The position numbers and the translations under genes are program-made. Positions 44,681 to 58,983 of a stretch of 64,000 nucleotides of DNA are shown piece after piece. Position 1 is the stretch's first letter, and each line of letters starts with the position of its first letter. Source of the DNA: Nereida ignava (GTDB lineage: Bacteria > Pseudomonadota > Alphaproteobacteria > Rhodobacterales > Rhodobacteraceae); NCBI RefSeq assembly GCF_001049735.1, contig NZ_CVPC01000022.1, positions 1-64,000 of the forward strand. Direction: 5' to 3'. Under the pieces are notes generated by a model. It was not told where the DNA came from. It saw nothing but the letters and a program-made list of their open reading frames with translations, and made no database searches.

Positions 44681-45151
44681 TTATTGATCGAGCAGCGTGG
44701 CGAAGGCTGCCCAGTTTTCGGACCCAAACCCCATCAGGTCTGCGCTCCAGTTGGTTTCGTCATCGATGATGGCGACGCGGTTATTGGCAAATTGCACAAG
44801 GCGGACGGGCGCGCTCATGTCCATGTTGTTTACGGTGCGATTACGCTCAACGACGCGTGACATCACGCCCATAAAACCACCTGCGCCCGGGCCTGCATCA
44901 AGCAACACTGTACCGTCGATATCAGCGATATACGTGGCGCCAGAGATTTCACTTTTCATCGTGATCGTACGTTCTTTCACGATTGGTGAAGCAGGCAGGG
45001 CGCTGGCTGATGGGCGGTCTGACCAGACCGAGTAGGCCGACAAAGCGACTGCGCAAGCAATCATGAATAACACACCGCGGATCAGCGTGCGTGGGATCAT
45101 TTCGCGGTCTTTGTTCAACATTTTACGGGTTTCAGAAGGGGCAAATTGCAT
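44681..45151 (-). CDS. puhC: PuhC, reaction-centre/LH1 assembly protein
   Basis: This 156-residue protein has one N-terminal membrane anchor (LIRGVLFMIACAVALSAYSV) and a periplasmic-type domain ending in NWSADLMGFGSENWAAFATL. PuhC promotes reorganisation and assembly of the reaction-centre-LH1 complex. It begins six bases after puhB. Confidence 0.9.
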   Translation of the reverse strand: MQFAPSETRKMLNKDREMIPRTLIRGVLFMIACAVALSAYSVWSDRPSASALPASPIVKERTITMKSEISGATYIADIDGTVLLDAGPGAGGFMGVMSRVVERNRTVNNMDMSAPVRLVQFANNRVAIIDDETNWSADLMGFGSENWAAFATLLDQ

Positions 45152-45157
45152 ATCAGT

Positions 45158-45787
45158 TTACTCCGCTGGAACGGCGTCAGGGACGCGTGTGATAATGGGG
45201 GCTTCGGATACCCGCGTCTCCGCTGCGGCGGCCAAAATCTGTGCGACATTAGCGGCGTCAGGGATGCAACGGAGAGCGGGTTCCGTGTGGGCCATCCGCC
45301 AAGGGCGAACGTGGGGCCAACACATTAGGTAACTCATGCGGGTCTTGCCCGATGTTTGAAGCGCGATGGTGCCATGACCGCCAGAAAGCAGCGCGAGGTT
45401 TGCGTTCTTTACCCATTGGTATGGCAGGTTCAGGGTCATCGTCAGAGCCGCCCCGATGCGCATGGCAACGCGACGGTTCGTAATTGTGTAGACCGTGTTA
45501 CGGGCCTGTACGTATGAAATCAGTGCCAGCACAGCGACTGTTGCCGCTGCAAAAACTGCGAACGGCAGTACAGACAAAAGTGCGTGGCCAAAGGGGGCGA
45601 CCCCAAGCACAACGATGAAACGCCACAGTGCGAACAAAGCGAAATAGCCCATGAGCCATTTCAGGCCCCAGCTTTCTTTGGTCAGGCTCCACCAATTGGG
45701 GCGCCCTTGCCAGAGGATCTCTTCGCCCGCGGGCAGTTCCTCTGGCAGACCTTCGATGGGTTCAACTGCGAAATCGTCGTGTGACAT
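45158..45787 (-). CDS. puhB: PuhB, reaction-centre assembly protein
   Basis: This 209-residue protein has a conserved N-terminus (EGLPEELPAGEEILWQGRPN), two or three membrane segments (about residues 45-105) and a bPH2-like C-terminal domain (YTITNRRVAMRIGAALTMTL). PuhB aids reaction-centre assembly. It sits 14 bases behind puhA. Confidence 0.92.
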   Translation of the reverse strand: MSHDDFAVEPIEGLPEELPAGEEILWQGRPNWWSLTKESWGLKWLMGYFALFALWRFIVVLGVAPFGHALLSVLPFAVFAAATVAVLALISYVQARNTVYTITNRRVAMRIGAALTMTLNLPYQWVKNANLALLSGGHGTIALQTSGKTRMSYLMCWPHVRPWRMAHTEPALRCIPDAANVAQILAAAAETRVSEAPIITRVPDAVPAE

Positions 45788-45801
45788 GGGGTCGGCTTTC
45801 C

Positions 45802-46572
45802 TTAGGCTTGGGGTTCCAAACGGCTTGGGTCCGCATAAAGCGTGCCGCCGCCGTAGTAGGCTTGGATCTTCTCTTCCTCGAGCAACGTCACAGTGGTTGC
45901 CGATTTTTGGGTCGGAATACCTTTGACGTTGTGCGAATAGATTGAGCGGATCTTGAGGTGGTTTGATTTGATACGCGCCATTTCACGGGCCACCAGTTTG
46001 GTGCCGCCGCCAAATTCGGCGTCAACTTCATAAGCGAAATAACGTACCAGCTGCTCTGGTTCATCGATCCACATATCGGTGACGCGACCAACGACTACGT
46101 TATCGCCTGTCATAACCGGCAAACCACGTGGGTCACGGCCAGCAGACACGCGGAATGTGTCAACACTCGACATGGGGATGATCTTGGGGTGGCCTTTGCC
46201 ATCAAGCTCTGGGTGATCTTGACGCGCAGCCCATGCACCTGGACCAACGCCGTCCATCATTGGATCACCGGTTGGCTCGAAAGGCAGTCCGTTTATCACG
46301 CCAGTTTGCTCAAGCGCCAAATCTGTACGGGCTTGGCGGTCAGGACCGGGAACGGTCACCTCGCCGCGGCCATGTGGCAGCTTAAACGTTTTGGGGTTTG
46401 GCACAGGGAAGGGGCCTTGGTTGGCCGCTGTCTCACCGGTGTCATTTTCAAGGGGATAGCCTTCACGCATGTTTTCGGTTTGCAGATAGTAAATCAGCAG
46501 CGCGAAAAAGCCGTAAAAGCCCCAAAGAGCGACGCTCGCCAAGTCGATGTTTCCAAAAATAGTTCCGTCCAT
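45802..46572 (-). CDS. puhA: Photosynthetic reaction centre H subunit
   Basis: This 256-residue protein has a single N-terminal membrane helix (IDLASVALWGFYGFFALLIY) and a cytoplasmic PRC-barrel domain. Landmarks are the N-terminal Tyr-rich end YYLQTENMREGYPLE, VVGRVTDMWIDEPEQLVRYF and TLLEEEKIQAYYGGG. It caps the PufLM core and shapes proton delivery to quinone. It follows lhaA by 18 bases. Confidence 0.96.
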   Translation of the reverse strand: MDGTIFGNIDLASVALWGFYGFFALLIYYLQTENMREGYPLENDTGETAANQGPFPVPNPKTFKLPHGRGEVTVPGPDRQARTDLALEQTGVINGLPFEPTGDPMMDGVGPGAWAARQDHPELDGKGHPKIIPMSSVDTFRVSAGRDPRGLPVMTGDNVVVGRVTDMWIDEPEQLVRYFAYEVDAEFGGGTKLVAREMARIKSNHLKIRSIYSHNVKGIPTQKSATTVTLLEEEKIQAYYGGGTLYADPSRLEPQA

Positions 46573-46590
46573 TTTCTTTCTCCGAATGTG

Positions 46591-48018
46591 TCAGGTAGGG
46601 AAGTCAGCCAGACCGATCTGACGTCCTTGCTGAGTGGTCTGTGTCCCGCGTCGCACAAGGGGCCCCAAGGCGATGAGCGTGACAAAAATAAGAGCAATTG
46701 CAGTGTGATAGACAACTGAATAGCCCGTCGATGGCGTGGCGAGCGCCGGTCCGAAGTTCCCGTTAAGTGCGGCAGTGTTGACCACATCGCGGATGGTACC
46801 GCCGATGAGGATCGACAGGCCTGCGGCGGTCGCTTGCGCGGCGCCCCAAGCCCCCAATGCAAGGCCGCGGCCTGCGTTGGGCAAAGTCATTGCTGCGGTC
46901 AGCGTGGCGACTGCAAACAGCCCTCCACCCAAGCCGATCGCGGCGCTTCCAGTGTAGAAAAGGAATACTGAATTGAGTGGTGCAGCGAACACAACGCATG
47001 TGAAAGCACCCACTCCAACAAGCAGGCCACGGCCCGCCATGAGATGTGTGTTTAGCCCACCGCGCAGCCATCTAGCTGCAAGTGCAAAGCCCAGAAGTGC
47101 GCCAGACGCCCAAAGCGCTGTCAGCAAAGTGGTGGCGGATACAGATAACCCCAAGACTTCGCCGCCGTAAGGCTCGAGCAATACGTCTTGCATATTGAAA
47201 GCCATAGTTCCCAAAAAGACGACAACGATCAGGCGGCCAGCTTGACCGCCGGCCATGAAATCTGACCATGCATCTTTGAAAGTGGGGCTTGGTGCTGCAT
47301 CACGCTCGGCCTTAGATTTGGGCGCCAGCTTTTCTTGTTTCCACAAAGCGACAATGTTCAAAACAAGGGTGATTACGGCGCAAGATTGAATGACGCGAAC
47401 CAATCGCAGATCACCAAAGTCGCGCAGGAAATAGCCAACGATCACGGCGGACAGTCCCATGCCGACCAGGAACATGACGTACAAAAGAGCCACAACGCGA
47501 GGACGTGTTTCATCATCTGCGCGGTCTGCGGCCAATGCCAGACCTGCGGTTTGGGTCATGTGCATCCCAAGGCCGGTCATCAAGAAAGCTGCTGCTGACA
47601 AAACCTCACCTGCCCATTCGGGGCCGGCTGCTTGCTCAAATCCCAGTGACAGAATGGCGAATGGCATTACCGCTAAGCCGCCGAACTGCCACAAGCTGCC
47701 AAACCATAAGTAGGGGATGCGTTTCCAACCCAGGGAGCTTTGCAAGTTGTCTGATTTGAAGCCCAAAAGTGCGCGGAACGGAGCAGATAAAACAGGCAAC
47801 GCGATCATGAGCGCAACAATCATTGCCGGTACTGACAACTCCACGATCATAACGCGGTTTAAAGTTCCCAACAGCAAGACAGAGGCCATGCCGACAGACA
47901 CTTGGAACAGCGACATCCGCAAAAGCTGTCCGAGGGGAAGACCCTCAGACGCGGCATCCGCAAATGGGAGCCATTTTGATATGCGCTGCGTTTGGCTCAC
48001 TTGGTTACTTCCAAACAT
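46591..48018 (-). CDS. lhaA: LhaA, LH1 assembly protein (PucC/BCD family)
   Basis: This 475-residue major-facilitator-like membrane protein has about twelve helices. The BCD-family landmarks are LLRMSLFQVSVGMASVLLLG, GTLNRVMIVELSVPA and RALLGFKSDN. LhaA inserts pigment or polypeptides during LH1 assembly. Its start overlaps the end of bchM by 22 bases. A second family member, bch2, lies at 59.9 kb. Confidence 0.93.
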   Translation of the reverse strand: MFGSNQVSQTQRISKWLPFADAASEGLPLGQLLRMSLFQVSVGMASVLLLGTLNRVMIVELSVPAMIVALMIALPVLSAPFRALLGFKSDNLQSSLGWKRIPYLWFGSLWQFGGLAVMPFAILSLGFEQAAGPEWAGEVLSAAAFLMTGLGMHMTQTAGLALAADRADDETRPRVVALLYVMFLVGMGLSAVIVGYFLRDFGDLRLVRVIQSCAVITLVLNIVALWKQEKLAPKSKAERDAAPSPTFKDAWSDFMAGGQAGRLIVVVFLGTMAFNMQDVLLEPYGGEVLGLSVSATTLLTALWASGALLGFALAARWLRGGLNTHLMAGRGLLVGVGAFTCVVFAAPLNSVFLFYTGSAAIGLGGGLFAVATLTAAMTLPNAGRGLALGAWGAAQATAAGLSILIGGTIRDVVNTAALNGNFGPALATPSTGYSVVYHTAIALIFVTLIALGPLVRRGTQTTQQGRQIGLADFPT

Positions 48019-48662
48019 TCAGAGATATAAAAACCCGAGCTGATCCGCGCGACGCTGCGCAGATTACCGTCTACAAGGCGTGCCAATTTCTTGGGCGCAT
48101 GTGGGATCATCACGGGGCTTCGGTCACGGCGCGGAAACAATTTTCCCATACCGAAAAACGCCATCAAGAATGGTGTGCGCGGCGCAACGGTGAACACAAT
48201 TTTACAGCTTGTTCGCTGGAACAGGGTCGAAATTGAGCGGTTAATGTCAGCGGCGTCATAGTAGATCAAACTGTCCATCGCGACCACGTGATCGAAGTCA
48301 CCAAGCGCGGAGTCTAGCATATCGCCAGCGTGAAATGTCACTTGATGTGACAAGGCATCTGGCAACCGCTTGCGTGCGATTTCCACGAGTGACGGCGAGA
48401 TATCCACGGCGACTACCTCGGCGCCGCGCAAAGCCAGTTCGTGGGTCATTTGACCCGCGCCACAGCCGGCGTCCAAAATTCGTTTTCCGCGCACATCCCC
48501 AAGGGTGTTGAGCATTGTTTCACGCATCCGGTCCCGCCCCGCGCGCACGGTTTCGCGTACCCGCGACACGGGCGCGTCTGAGGTCAGGCGCTCCCATGTT
48601 TTGGTCGCGGTTTGGTCGAAGTATGTCTCGACGCGGGAAAGGGTGCGGTCGTATGCGGTCAT
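47997..48662 (-). CDS. bchM: Mg-protoporphyrin IX O-methyltransferase
   Basis: This 221-residue SAM enzyme methylates Mg-protoporphyrin IX before the AcsF cyclase step. The SAM site is RILDAGCGAGQMTHELALRG, followed by VVAVDISPSLVEIA. The C-terminus has the family block FYISECLEVTK. It sits four bases behind bchL. Confidence 0.94.
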   Translation of the reverse strand: MTAYDRTLSRVETYFDQTATKTWERLTSDAPVSRVRETVRAGRDRMRETMLNTLGDVRGKRILDAGCGAGQMTHELALRGAEVVAVDISPSLVEIARKRLPDALSHQVTFHAGDMLDSALGDFDHVVAMDSLIYYDAADINRSISTLFQRTSCKIVFTVAPRTPFLMAFFGMGKLFPRRDRSPVMIPHAPKKLARLVDGNLRSVARISSGFYISECLEVTK

Positions 48663-48665
48663 GGT

Positions 48666-49583
<918 letters not shown>

Positions 49584-52500
49584 CTATTGCGCCGCAATTC
49601 CTTCCATTTGATCCTCGAGCGCATCGGCCGCATCTTGCAGCGCGGCGAGTGTTTCCGCGTCGGGGGTCCAATAATTTCTGTCGCTTGCTTCAAGCAGGCG
49701 ATTGGCCATGCGTACTGAAGCTTGCGGGTTCAGATCCGCCAGCCGCTGGCGCATCGCGTCGTCAAGAACGAAGGTTTCAGAGAGCCGTTCATAGACCCAT
49801 TCATCCACTTGGCCGGTCGTGGCAGACCAGCCCATCGTGTTCGTTACGCACGCCTCAATTTGGCGCACGCCTTCGTGTCCGTGTTGCAGCATTCCTTCGA
49901 ACCATTTCGGGTTGAGGCTGCGCGATCTGGTTTCAAGGGCGACCTGCTCGGACAAGGTGCGTACTTTTGCATCACCCATTGTTTGATCGCCGATGAATAC
50001 AGCCGGCTCAGCGCCGCCTTTGGCGCGCTTTACCGCACGAGCAATACCGCCGAGCGTATCAAAATAGTGGTCAACGGTGGTGACACCCAGCTCAACGCTT
50101 TCAAGATTTTGATAGGCTACATCCACATCCTTAAGCTGCTTTTGGAGCAGTTCTGCTTGTGCCGCCGCCTTGCCGTCCATGCCGTAGGCGAATGACTTGC
50201 GTGCTTCATAGGCATCGGCCAGCTCATCTTCGTTATCAAAGGCGCTGGCATCCACGAGGGCGTTTACGTTTGACCCATACGCGCCGTTGGCATTGGAAAA
50301 GACCCGCAGTGCTGCGGTTTCCAGATCAACGTCCATTTGCTCTGCATAGGATAGTGCATGTGCACGCAGGAAATTTTGGCTCGTTGGTTCATTGGCGGCT
50401 GCGCATTTATAGGCGGCCTCGGCCAACATCTTGGTCTGCAAAGGTAGCAGGTCGCGGAAAATACCAGACAGGGTCATAACCACATCAATGCGTGGGCGCC
50501 CCAGCTTCTCTAGGGGAATAAGATCAGCCCCTGACAAACGGCCATAGCTGTCAAAACGTGGCTTTGCGCCCATCAAAGCAAGGGCTTGTGCGATCGGGCC
50601 GCCATCTGATTTGATATTGTCGCTGCCCCAAAGCACCAGCGCGATGCTGCGTGGAAGTTCGGTTTGAGCGTCCAGCAATACTTGGGCCTGTTTACGGCCA
50701 TCGCGTAATGCAAATTCTGTTGGCATTCTGAACGGATCAAACGCGTGAATATTGCGGCCTGTGGGGAGGACATCAGGACTACGGATCAGATCACCACCCG
50801 CAACAGGGGCAATGTAGCGCGCACTTAAGGCACGCATTAGCGCAGGTAACTCAGTGTCCTCTTGCAGCAGTGCATCGACGCGGGCGCGAGCCTCAGAAGA
50901 TTGATCCGCCATTGTGGAGACGTGATCATGACGCGCCGCATCAGACATGGGTTTGCCAACGATATGGAGCCCCTCGGGGATCAGCGCGTGCTCTGTTTCA
51001 AGCAGCTTGAGCCAAAGGCTTTCAGGATCACGACCGTTCATATCAACAGCGTTAGCTTGGTCGCGGATCAGCTGTTCTAGATCACTGCGTGATGGATCGT
51101 TTTGGGCAGTACCACGGTACCGCGTTAACGTGTCCTTCAGGGCGATTAAGCCTTTATAGAGACCGGATTTGGCAAGTGGTGGTGTCAGATGTGTAATGGT
51201 TACGGCGTTGCTACGGCGTTTTGCTAACGTGGCTTCAGACGGATTATTCGATGCATAGAGGTAGACGTTTGGCATCTCACCGATGAGCCTATCCGGCCAA
51301 TCCTGCGCGCCGAGGCCCGCTTGTTTGCCTGGCATGAATTCAAGTGCACCGTGCATCCCAAAATGTAGCAAGGCATCAGCTTGATATGTGTTGCGGAGCC
51401 ACAAGTAGAATTGGGCGAAAGCATGGGTGGGGGCGAACCCTTTTTCAAAGAGTAACCGCATCGGGTCACCCTCATAGCCAAAAGTTGGCTGAACGCCGAC
51501 AAAGACGTTTCCGAAATGTGCGCCCAAGATGAACACGCCACGACCGTCTGATTGGACTTTGCCGGGGGCGGGGCCCCAAACGCTTTCAATAGCCGCTAGG
51601 GGCGGTGTATTTTCAACGATGTGATCGGCAGAAACGTGATCAGCAACGTTAGCTTCTTGACCGTATTGGGCGCTGTTGCCCTGCAAAACGAGCGTGCGAA
51701 GGATGTCCACATCTGCGGGCACTTCAACGTCATAGCCGCTGGCCTTCATTCTGGTCAGCGTATTGAAGAGGCTCTCAAATACGGACAGATACGCTGCGGT
51801 TCCAACAGCGCCGGCATTTGGCGGAAAGCCAAACAGCACAATGCCAATCTTTTTGTCAGCGTTTTCTTTACGGCGCAGATTTGCCAGCCGCGCCACTTTT
51901 TCTGCCAACACATCAATGCGTTCATGACATGGTGCCATGGCTTTGCTGATGGTACTGGCTTTGCACATATATGCGCAGCCCTGACAGCCCGTTTCACTGT
52001 GGCGACCTGCGTAGACTGTGGGGTTTGTGGCGCCGTCAATCTCGGGCAGGGCGATGAGCATTGTTGTTTCAACGGGGCCAAGGCCACCGTCGCTAGACGA
52101 CCATTGGCTCAGAGTTTGAAATTCAAGCGGATGAGCAGCGACATACGGAACATCAAGCTTTGTAAGTGCTTCGATCGCGGCGTCGCTGTTGTTGTAGGCC
52201 GGTCCACCAACAAGGCTGAAACCAGTCAGTGAGACCATCGTATCTACGCTGTTGAAGTATTGCTCAATGGCGGGGCGACCATCGAGGCCCCCTGCAAAGC
52301 CCGCAATAACGCGCATTCCTTTTGCTTCAAACGCGCGGATGACTGCATCATAATGAGCGCAATCCCCCGACAGGATGTAACTGCGCAACATCAGAATTCC
52401 GACTGTTGCAGTTGCATCGCTTTGCGGCAGTTCAGTAAGATCAGTGACGATTTTCGTGCCTGCAAGGTCTGGGTGGTACAGGCCAACTTCGGGGTAATCG

Positions 52501-53112
52501 ATGGGAGCTGCGGCCTCAATTTCGTTCCAGCCGCGATTTTCAGAGTAACGGCTTACCAAAAAGCGGAGCATGGCCTCAAGGTTGTCGTCTGATCCACCAA
52601 GCCAATATTGCATCGATAGAAAGTACGCGCGAAGATCTTGGGCTTTGCCTGGAATGAATTTCAGGATTTTGGGCAAGCGGCGGAGCATTTTCATCTGGCC
52701 TTCGCCTGACGCCTGCTTGCCTGTCTTTGGCTTGAGCTTTTTAAGGATGGCCATGGCGCCAGAGGTCGGCTTGGACATATCCAAGTCGCCCATTTTGGTC
52801 AGGCTCGTAATGCTTGGGTCCGCAATGACGCCAACAAATGCATCAAGCGAAGGTCTGCGTGCGATCATGTTCGGCAAAATCGCCTTCAGGTGATCTTCAA
52901 GAAACAGCAGATTGCCCACAATAATATCTGCATGGTCGATGTCGTGACGTGCGGTTGCTAGTGCTTCTGGGTTGTCGCCCCATTCAGCAGCTGCATGAAC
53001 GCTTACTTCAAGGCCCGGAAAGTCAGCGCGCAAGTTTGGCATGGCGCGCGTGATTGATCCGCCCGCATGGCGATCAAGCGTGACGATAGCCACGCGATAA
53101 GGGATGCTTACC

Positions 53113-53123
<11 letters not shown>
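49584..53123 (-). CDS. bchH: Magnesium chelatase subunit H
   Basis: This 1179-residue protein binds protoporphyrin IX and catalyses magnesium insertion with BchI and BchD. The CobN/BchH family is evident from [35 protein letters not shown] and [17 protein letters not shown]. Length is normal. It overlaps the end of bchB by 11 bases. Confidence 0.97.
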
Positions 53124-56410
<3,287 letters not shown>

Positions 56411-56465
56411 AAGACCGACTCCCTGACAAGCGGTGTGGGATGAGGGTGGTCTGAAACGGGCAATG

Positions 56466-56483
56466 TGTCAACTAAAACTTACA
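56466..56483. promoter_or_regulatory. PpsR-type site, bchF side
   Basis: TGTC-N11-TACA-like site that satisfies TGT-N12-ACA exactly. It lies 56 bases upstream of the bchF start and overlaps the likely bchF -10 element. Confidence 0.75.
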
Positions 56484-56577
56484 CCCAAAAGTTGACATAT
56501 GGCAAAAGGGGCATTTGTAAGTTGGGCTTTGCATTCTGCGCCAAATTTGGTGTTAGGGCTTCAGGAATACCCTGTGG

Positions 56578-56595
56578 TGTCTAATTATTTTGACA
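56578..56595. promoter_or_regulatory. PpsR-type site, ppaA side
   Basis: TGTC-N10-GACA palindrome about 100 bases before the ppaA start. Its right half includes TTGACA on the plus strand, so the regulator genes may be under feedback control. Confidence 0.8.
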
Positions 56596-56692
56596 ATGGG
56601 TATAGAATTTAGATTACATGTGTTAGTATTCGACCAAGCGGCTAGTTTGAGTCGTTGAACCGGCCCCGCCTTTGGGGTCATTAGGAGCTAAA

Positions 56693-57481
56693 ATGTCGGA
56701 TCGAAAGATCAGCCAGCGCCGCCACGCCCCGAAAGTTGATAGTCTCGCCGAACGGGTTTTGATGACGCTCGCGGACGAGCGCGCAAATGCCTTGAGCGAT
56801 GCGCGGCCCGATGTTTTGTTTTCACTGTGCAGTGCTATTCGCGATTATGACCCGAGTGCCCGTGATGTTTGGCGCGCTGAAGTCAAGATGCTTGGGCTGA
56901 CAGACGAAGAAATCTGTGACGTCTACATTCCGGAAGCTGCTCGAGTGATGGGCGATCAGTGGTGCAAAGACGAGGCAAGCTTTGCGGATGTTACCATCGC
57001 GGTTGCACGTCTTCAGGGTATGCTGCGCGATTTGATGCCGGCAGCCGCACAGGCGAACGCCAACAAAGTCGTCACTGGACCAAGCGTTCTGATGGTCGTT
57101 TTGGAGCGTGATTATCACACTCTGGGTGCAGGAGTTGCTGCCGCGCAATTGCGCCGGTCTGGCGTTTCGTGCCGACTGTTGATGGATAAGCCTGTGAAGG
57201 TGGTCGCAGAAGAGGTGTCTAAATCGTCATATGATGCAATTATGATATCCGCATCTGATGGTGAAAGACTTGAACATATTCGTGAATGTATCTTAAATAT
57301 ACGTAAAACGGCTAAGCAGCACGTGCCAATTATTGTAGGCGGCTCGCTCCTAAGTCAGAAGCTAGATATTAAGGCACTTACTGGAGCAGATCATGTGGAA
57401 TCAGATCCGAAAAGAGCATTACAAAAATGCGGTCTGATAGTTTCAAACCAAGGCGCGCCACGCCCGAGAAAGAAAGTCTGA
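56693..57481 (+). CDS. ppaA: PpaA/AerR-type regulator with B12-binding domain
   Basis: This 262-residue protein has an N-terminal helical domain and, from about residue 125, a cobalamin-binding fold with the motif DYHTLGAGVAA (DxHxxG), then SASDGE and IIVGGSLL. PpaA/AerR proteins bind cobalamin and modulate the neighbouring repressor PpsR/CrtJ in response to light or redox state. The ATG at 56693 follows an AGGAGCT site; the frame is open a few codons further upstream. The gene ends 32 bases before ppsR. Confidence 0.88.
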   Translation: MSDRKISQRRHAPKVDSLAERVLMTLADERANALSDARPDVLFSLCSAIRDYDPSARDVWRAEVKMLGLTDEEICDVYIPEAARVMGDQWCKDEASFADVTIAVARLQGMLRDLMPAAAQANANKVVTGPSVLMVVLERDYHTLGAGVAAAQLRRSGVSCRLLMDKPVKVVAEEVSKSSYDAIMISASDGERLEHIRECILNIRKTAKQHVPIIVGGSLLSQKLDIKALTGADHVESDPKRALQKCGLIVSNQGAPRPRKKV

Positions 57482-57513
57482 AGCAGAATGCATATGATTT
57501 TGAAGGCGCGCAC

Positions 57514-58929
57514 ATGACCTCGCGTGGACAAGAGTATTGGGCGGGAAGTTCAATGCCGTTGGTGAGCCCGGATATTTTGGGCAAACTTATTGCTGCAACG
57601 TCTGATTTGGCATTTGTGATCTCGCTGCATGGTGAGGTCCTCTCTGTCATGAGCAAGAAAACAGGTGTAGACTTTGGCGCGGTGCATCGTTGGCAGGGGC
57701 GTAATATCCGTGATGTGCTGACATCTGAAAGTGTCGACAAACTTGATACAAAGCTTGAACTATTTCTTGCTGGCACCGATTGCGAGCGTCCGATTGAGCT
57801 GAACCACGTTGAAGCATCAGTACAGTTTCCCATCCAATACACGTTCCACAGGCTCGGGCCTGATGGCAGCTTGTTGATCCTTGGCCGTGACTTGCGTCCA
57901 ATTGCGGAAATGCAGCAGCAGCTGGTGAAAACGCAAATTGCTCTCGAACAAGATTATGAGCAGCGCCGTGATTTTGATACGCGCTACCGCGTTCTAATGG
58001 AGGCGAGCACAGATGCATTGGTCTTCATTAACGCGACCTCTGGTCGGATTACAGATCTGAACCGTAATGCGGCAAAGCTATTGGGTGCGTCACGTGACGA
58101 TTTGATGGGTGGTGCTGTTGCTCAAATTTTTGATGGCCGTCGCAAAGGCGAGCTACTCGAAACGCTGCATAACCTTGCTATTTCGGACAGTTTTGCTCCG
58201 ATGGAACTTATGGTGCGGGCGTCTAAGCTTACACTTTCTGTTCAGCCGAGCCTATTCCGCGCGGCAGGTGAGAAGCTTTTGTTGTGTCGTTTGGAAAATA
58301 CAGATGCAGGCAGCCGTATCGGCGATGCTTTTGTTGAAGATTTGCAGTCCTTTTATGAGGAGGGCGTTGATGCAATTGTCTTTACGGATGCGTCAGGTGT
58401 TATTCGCTCCGCCAACGATAGCTTCCTCACTCTTGCGGATGCGGGTCATATTACGAATGTGAAGGGGCGCCAGATTAGCGATTTCTTGGTTCGTGGGGGC
58501 GTTGATCAAAAGGTGCTGCTCGAGAACGCTGCGCGTACTGGTCAAATGCGGATGTACGCGACTAAATTGGTTGGCGATTATGACGGTAGCCGTGCTGTTG
58601 AAATTTCTGCGACCTATTTGGCGGATACTACCAACTCAAGTTTTGTTTTTGTCATCCGTGATACGAGCCGTGCTGAGCTTGGCCGACCGACTGCTGGTCC
58701 TGTAAGTGATGATGCTGCTCAGTCTGTGATGGAGCTGGTTGGTAACGCAACTCTCAAAGATATCGTTGCAGACACGACTGATGTTGTTGAAAAAATGTGC
58801 ATCGAAACGGCTGTTGAGTTGACGGGTAATAACCGCGTCGCAGCTGCAGAGATGCTGGGCCTGTCGCGCCAGTCGCTTTATGTGAAGCTGCGTAAGTTTG
58901 GCCTTTTGGCAAAAAGCACTGACGAGTAG
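57514..58929 (+). CDS. ppsR: PpsR/CrtJ, master repressor of photosynthesis genes
   Basis: This 471-residue regulator has an N-terminal domain, two PAS domains (about 160-270 and 280-385), and a Fis-type helix-turn-helix at the C-terminus (GNNRVAAAEMLGLSRQSLYV). Cys258 (LLLCRL) and Cys429 (EKMCIE) align with the redox cysteines 251 and 424 known in Rhodobacter PpsR. It represses bch, crt and related genes under oxygen by binding TGT-N12-ACA sites. The start MTSRGQEYW fits the family; the frame is open 87 bases further, overlapping ppaA. Confidence 0.93.
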   Translation: MTSRGQEYWAGSSMPLVSPDILGKLIAATSDLAFVISLHGEVLSVMSKKTGVDFGAVHRWQGRNIRDVLTSESVDKLDTKLELFLAGTDCERPIELNHVEASVQFPIQYTFHRLGPDGSLLILGRDLRPIAEMQQQLVKTQIALEQDYEQRRDFDTRYRVLMEASTDALVFINATSGRITDLNRNAAKLLGASRDDLMGGAVAQIFDGRRKGELLETLHNLAISDSFAPMELMVRASKLTLSVQPSLFRAAGEKLLLCRLENTDAGSRIGDAFVEDLQSFYEEGVDAIVFTDASGVIRSANDSFLTLADAGHITNVKGRQISDFLVRGGVDQKVLLENAARTGQMRMYATKLVGDYDGSRAVEISATYLADTTNSSFVFVIRDTSRAELGRPTAGPVSDDAAQSVMELVGNATLKDIVADTTDVVEKMCIETAVELTGNNRVAAAEMLGLSRQSLYVKLRKFGLLAKSTDE

Positions 58930-58941
58930 CGTCAATCAGCC

Positions 58942-58970
58942 TTTACACTTGCTGAATCATAAAATGTAAT
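58942..58970 (+). promoter_or_regulatory. Promoter of the bchG-bch2-bchP-idi unit
   Basis: TTTACA (58942-58947), then 17 bases, then TGTAAT (58965-58970) is a good sigma-70-type promoter. The predicted start point falls about 7 bases before the bchG ATG, and no ribosome-binding site is present, so the message may be nearly leaderless. Confidence 0.6.
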
Positions 58971-58982
58971 GTTTAGTTGACA
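58965..58982. promoter_or_regulatory. PpsR-type site in front of bchG
   Basis: TGT-N12-ACA match that starts with the -10 hexamer of the bchG promoter and ends one base before the ATG. Binding would cover both the -10 and the transcription start. Confidence 0.78.
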
Positions 58983-58983
58983 C

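Larger units (their letters stand above)
56411..56692. promoter_or_regulatory. Divergent bchF / ppaA control region
   Basis: The 282 bases hold two PpsR-type sites 112 bp apart. On the minus strand TTGCCA (56495-56500), then 16 bases, then TGTAAG is a fair promoter for bchF whose -10 overlaps one site. A TTGACA on the plus strand lies in the other site, but I see no good -10 for ppaA at the usual distance. A GGAG motif precedes the ppaA ATG. Confidence 0.55.

Noticed and set aside
57427-57513. N-terminal extension of ppsR by 29 codons
   Set aside because: It overlaps the end of ppaA, and the internal ATG at 57514 gives the usual PpsR length with aligned redox cysteines.
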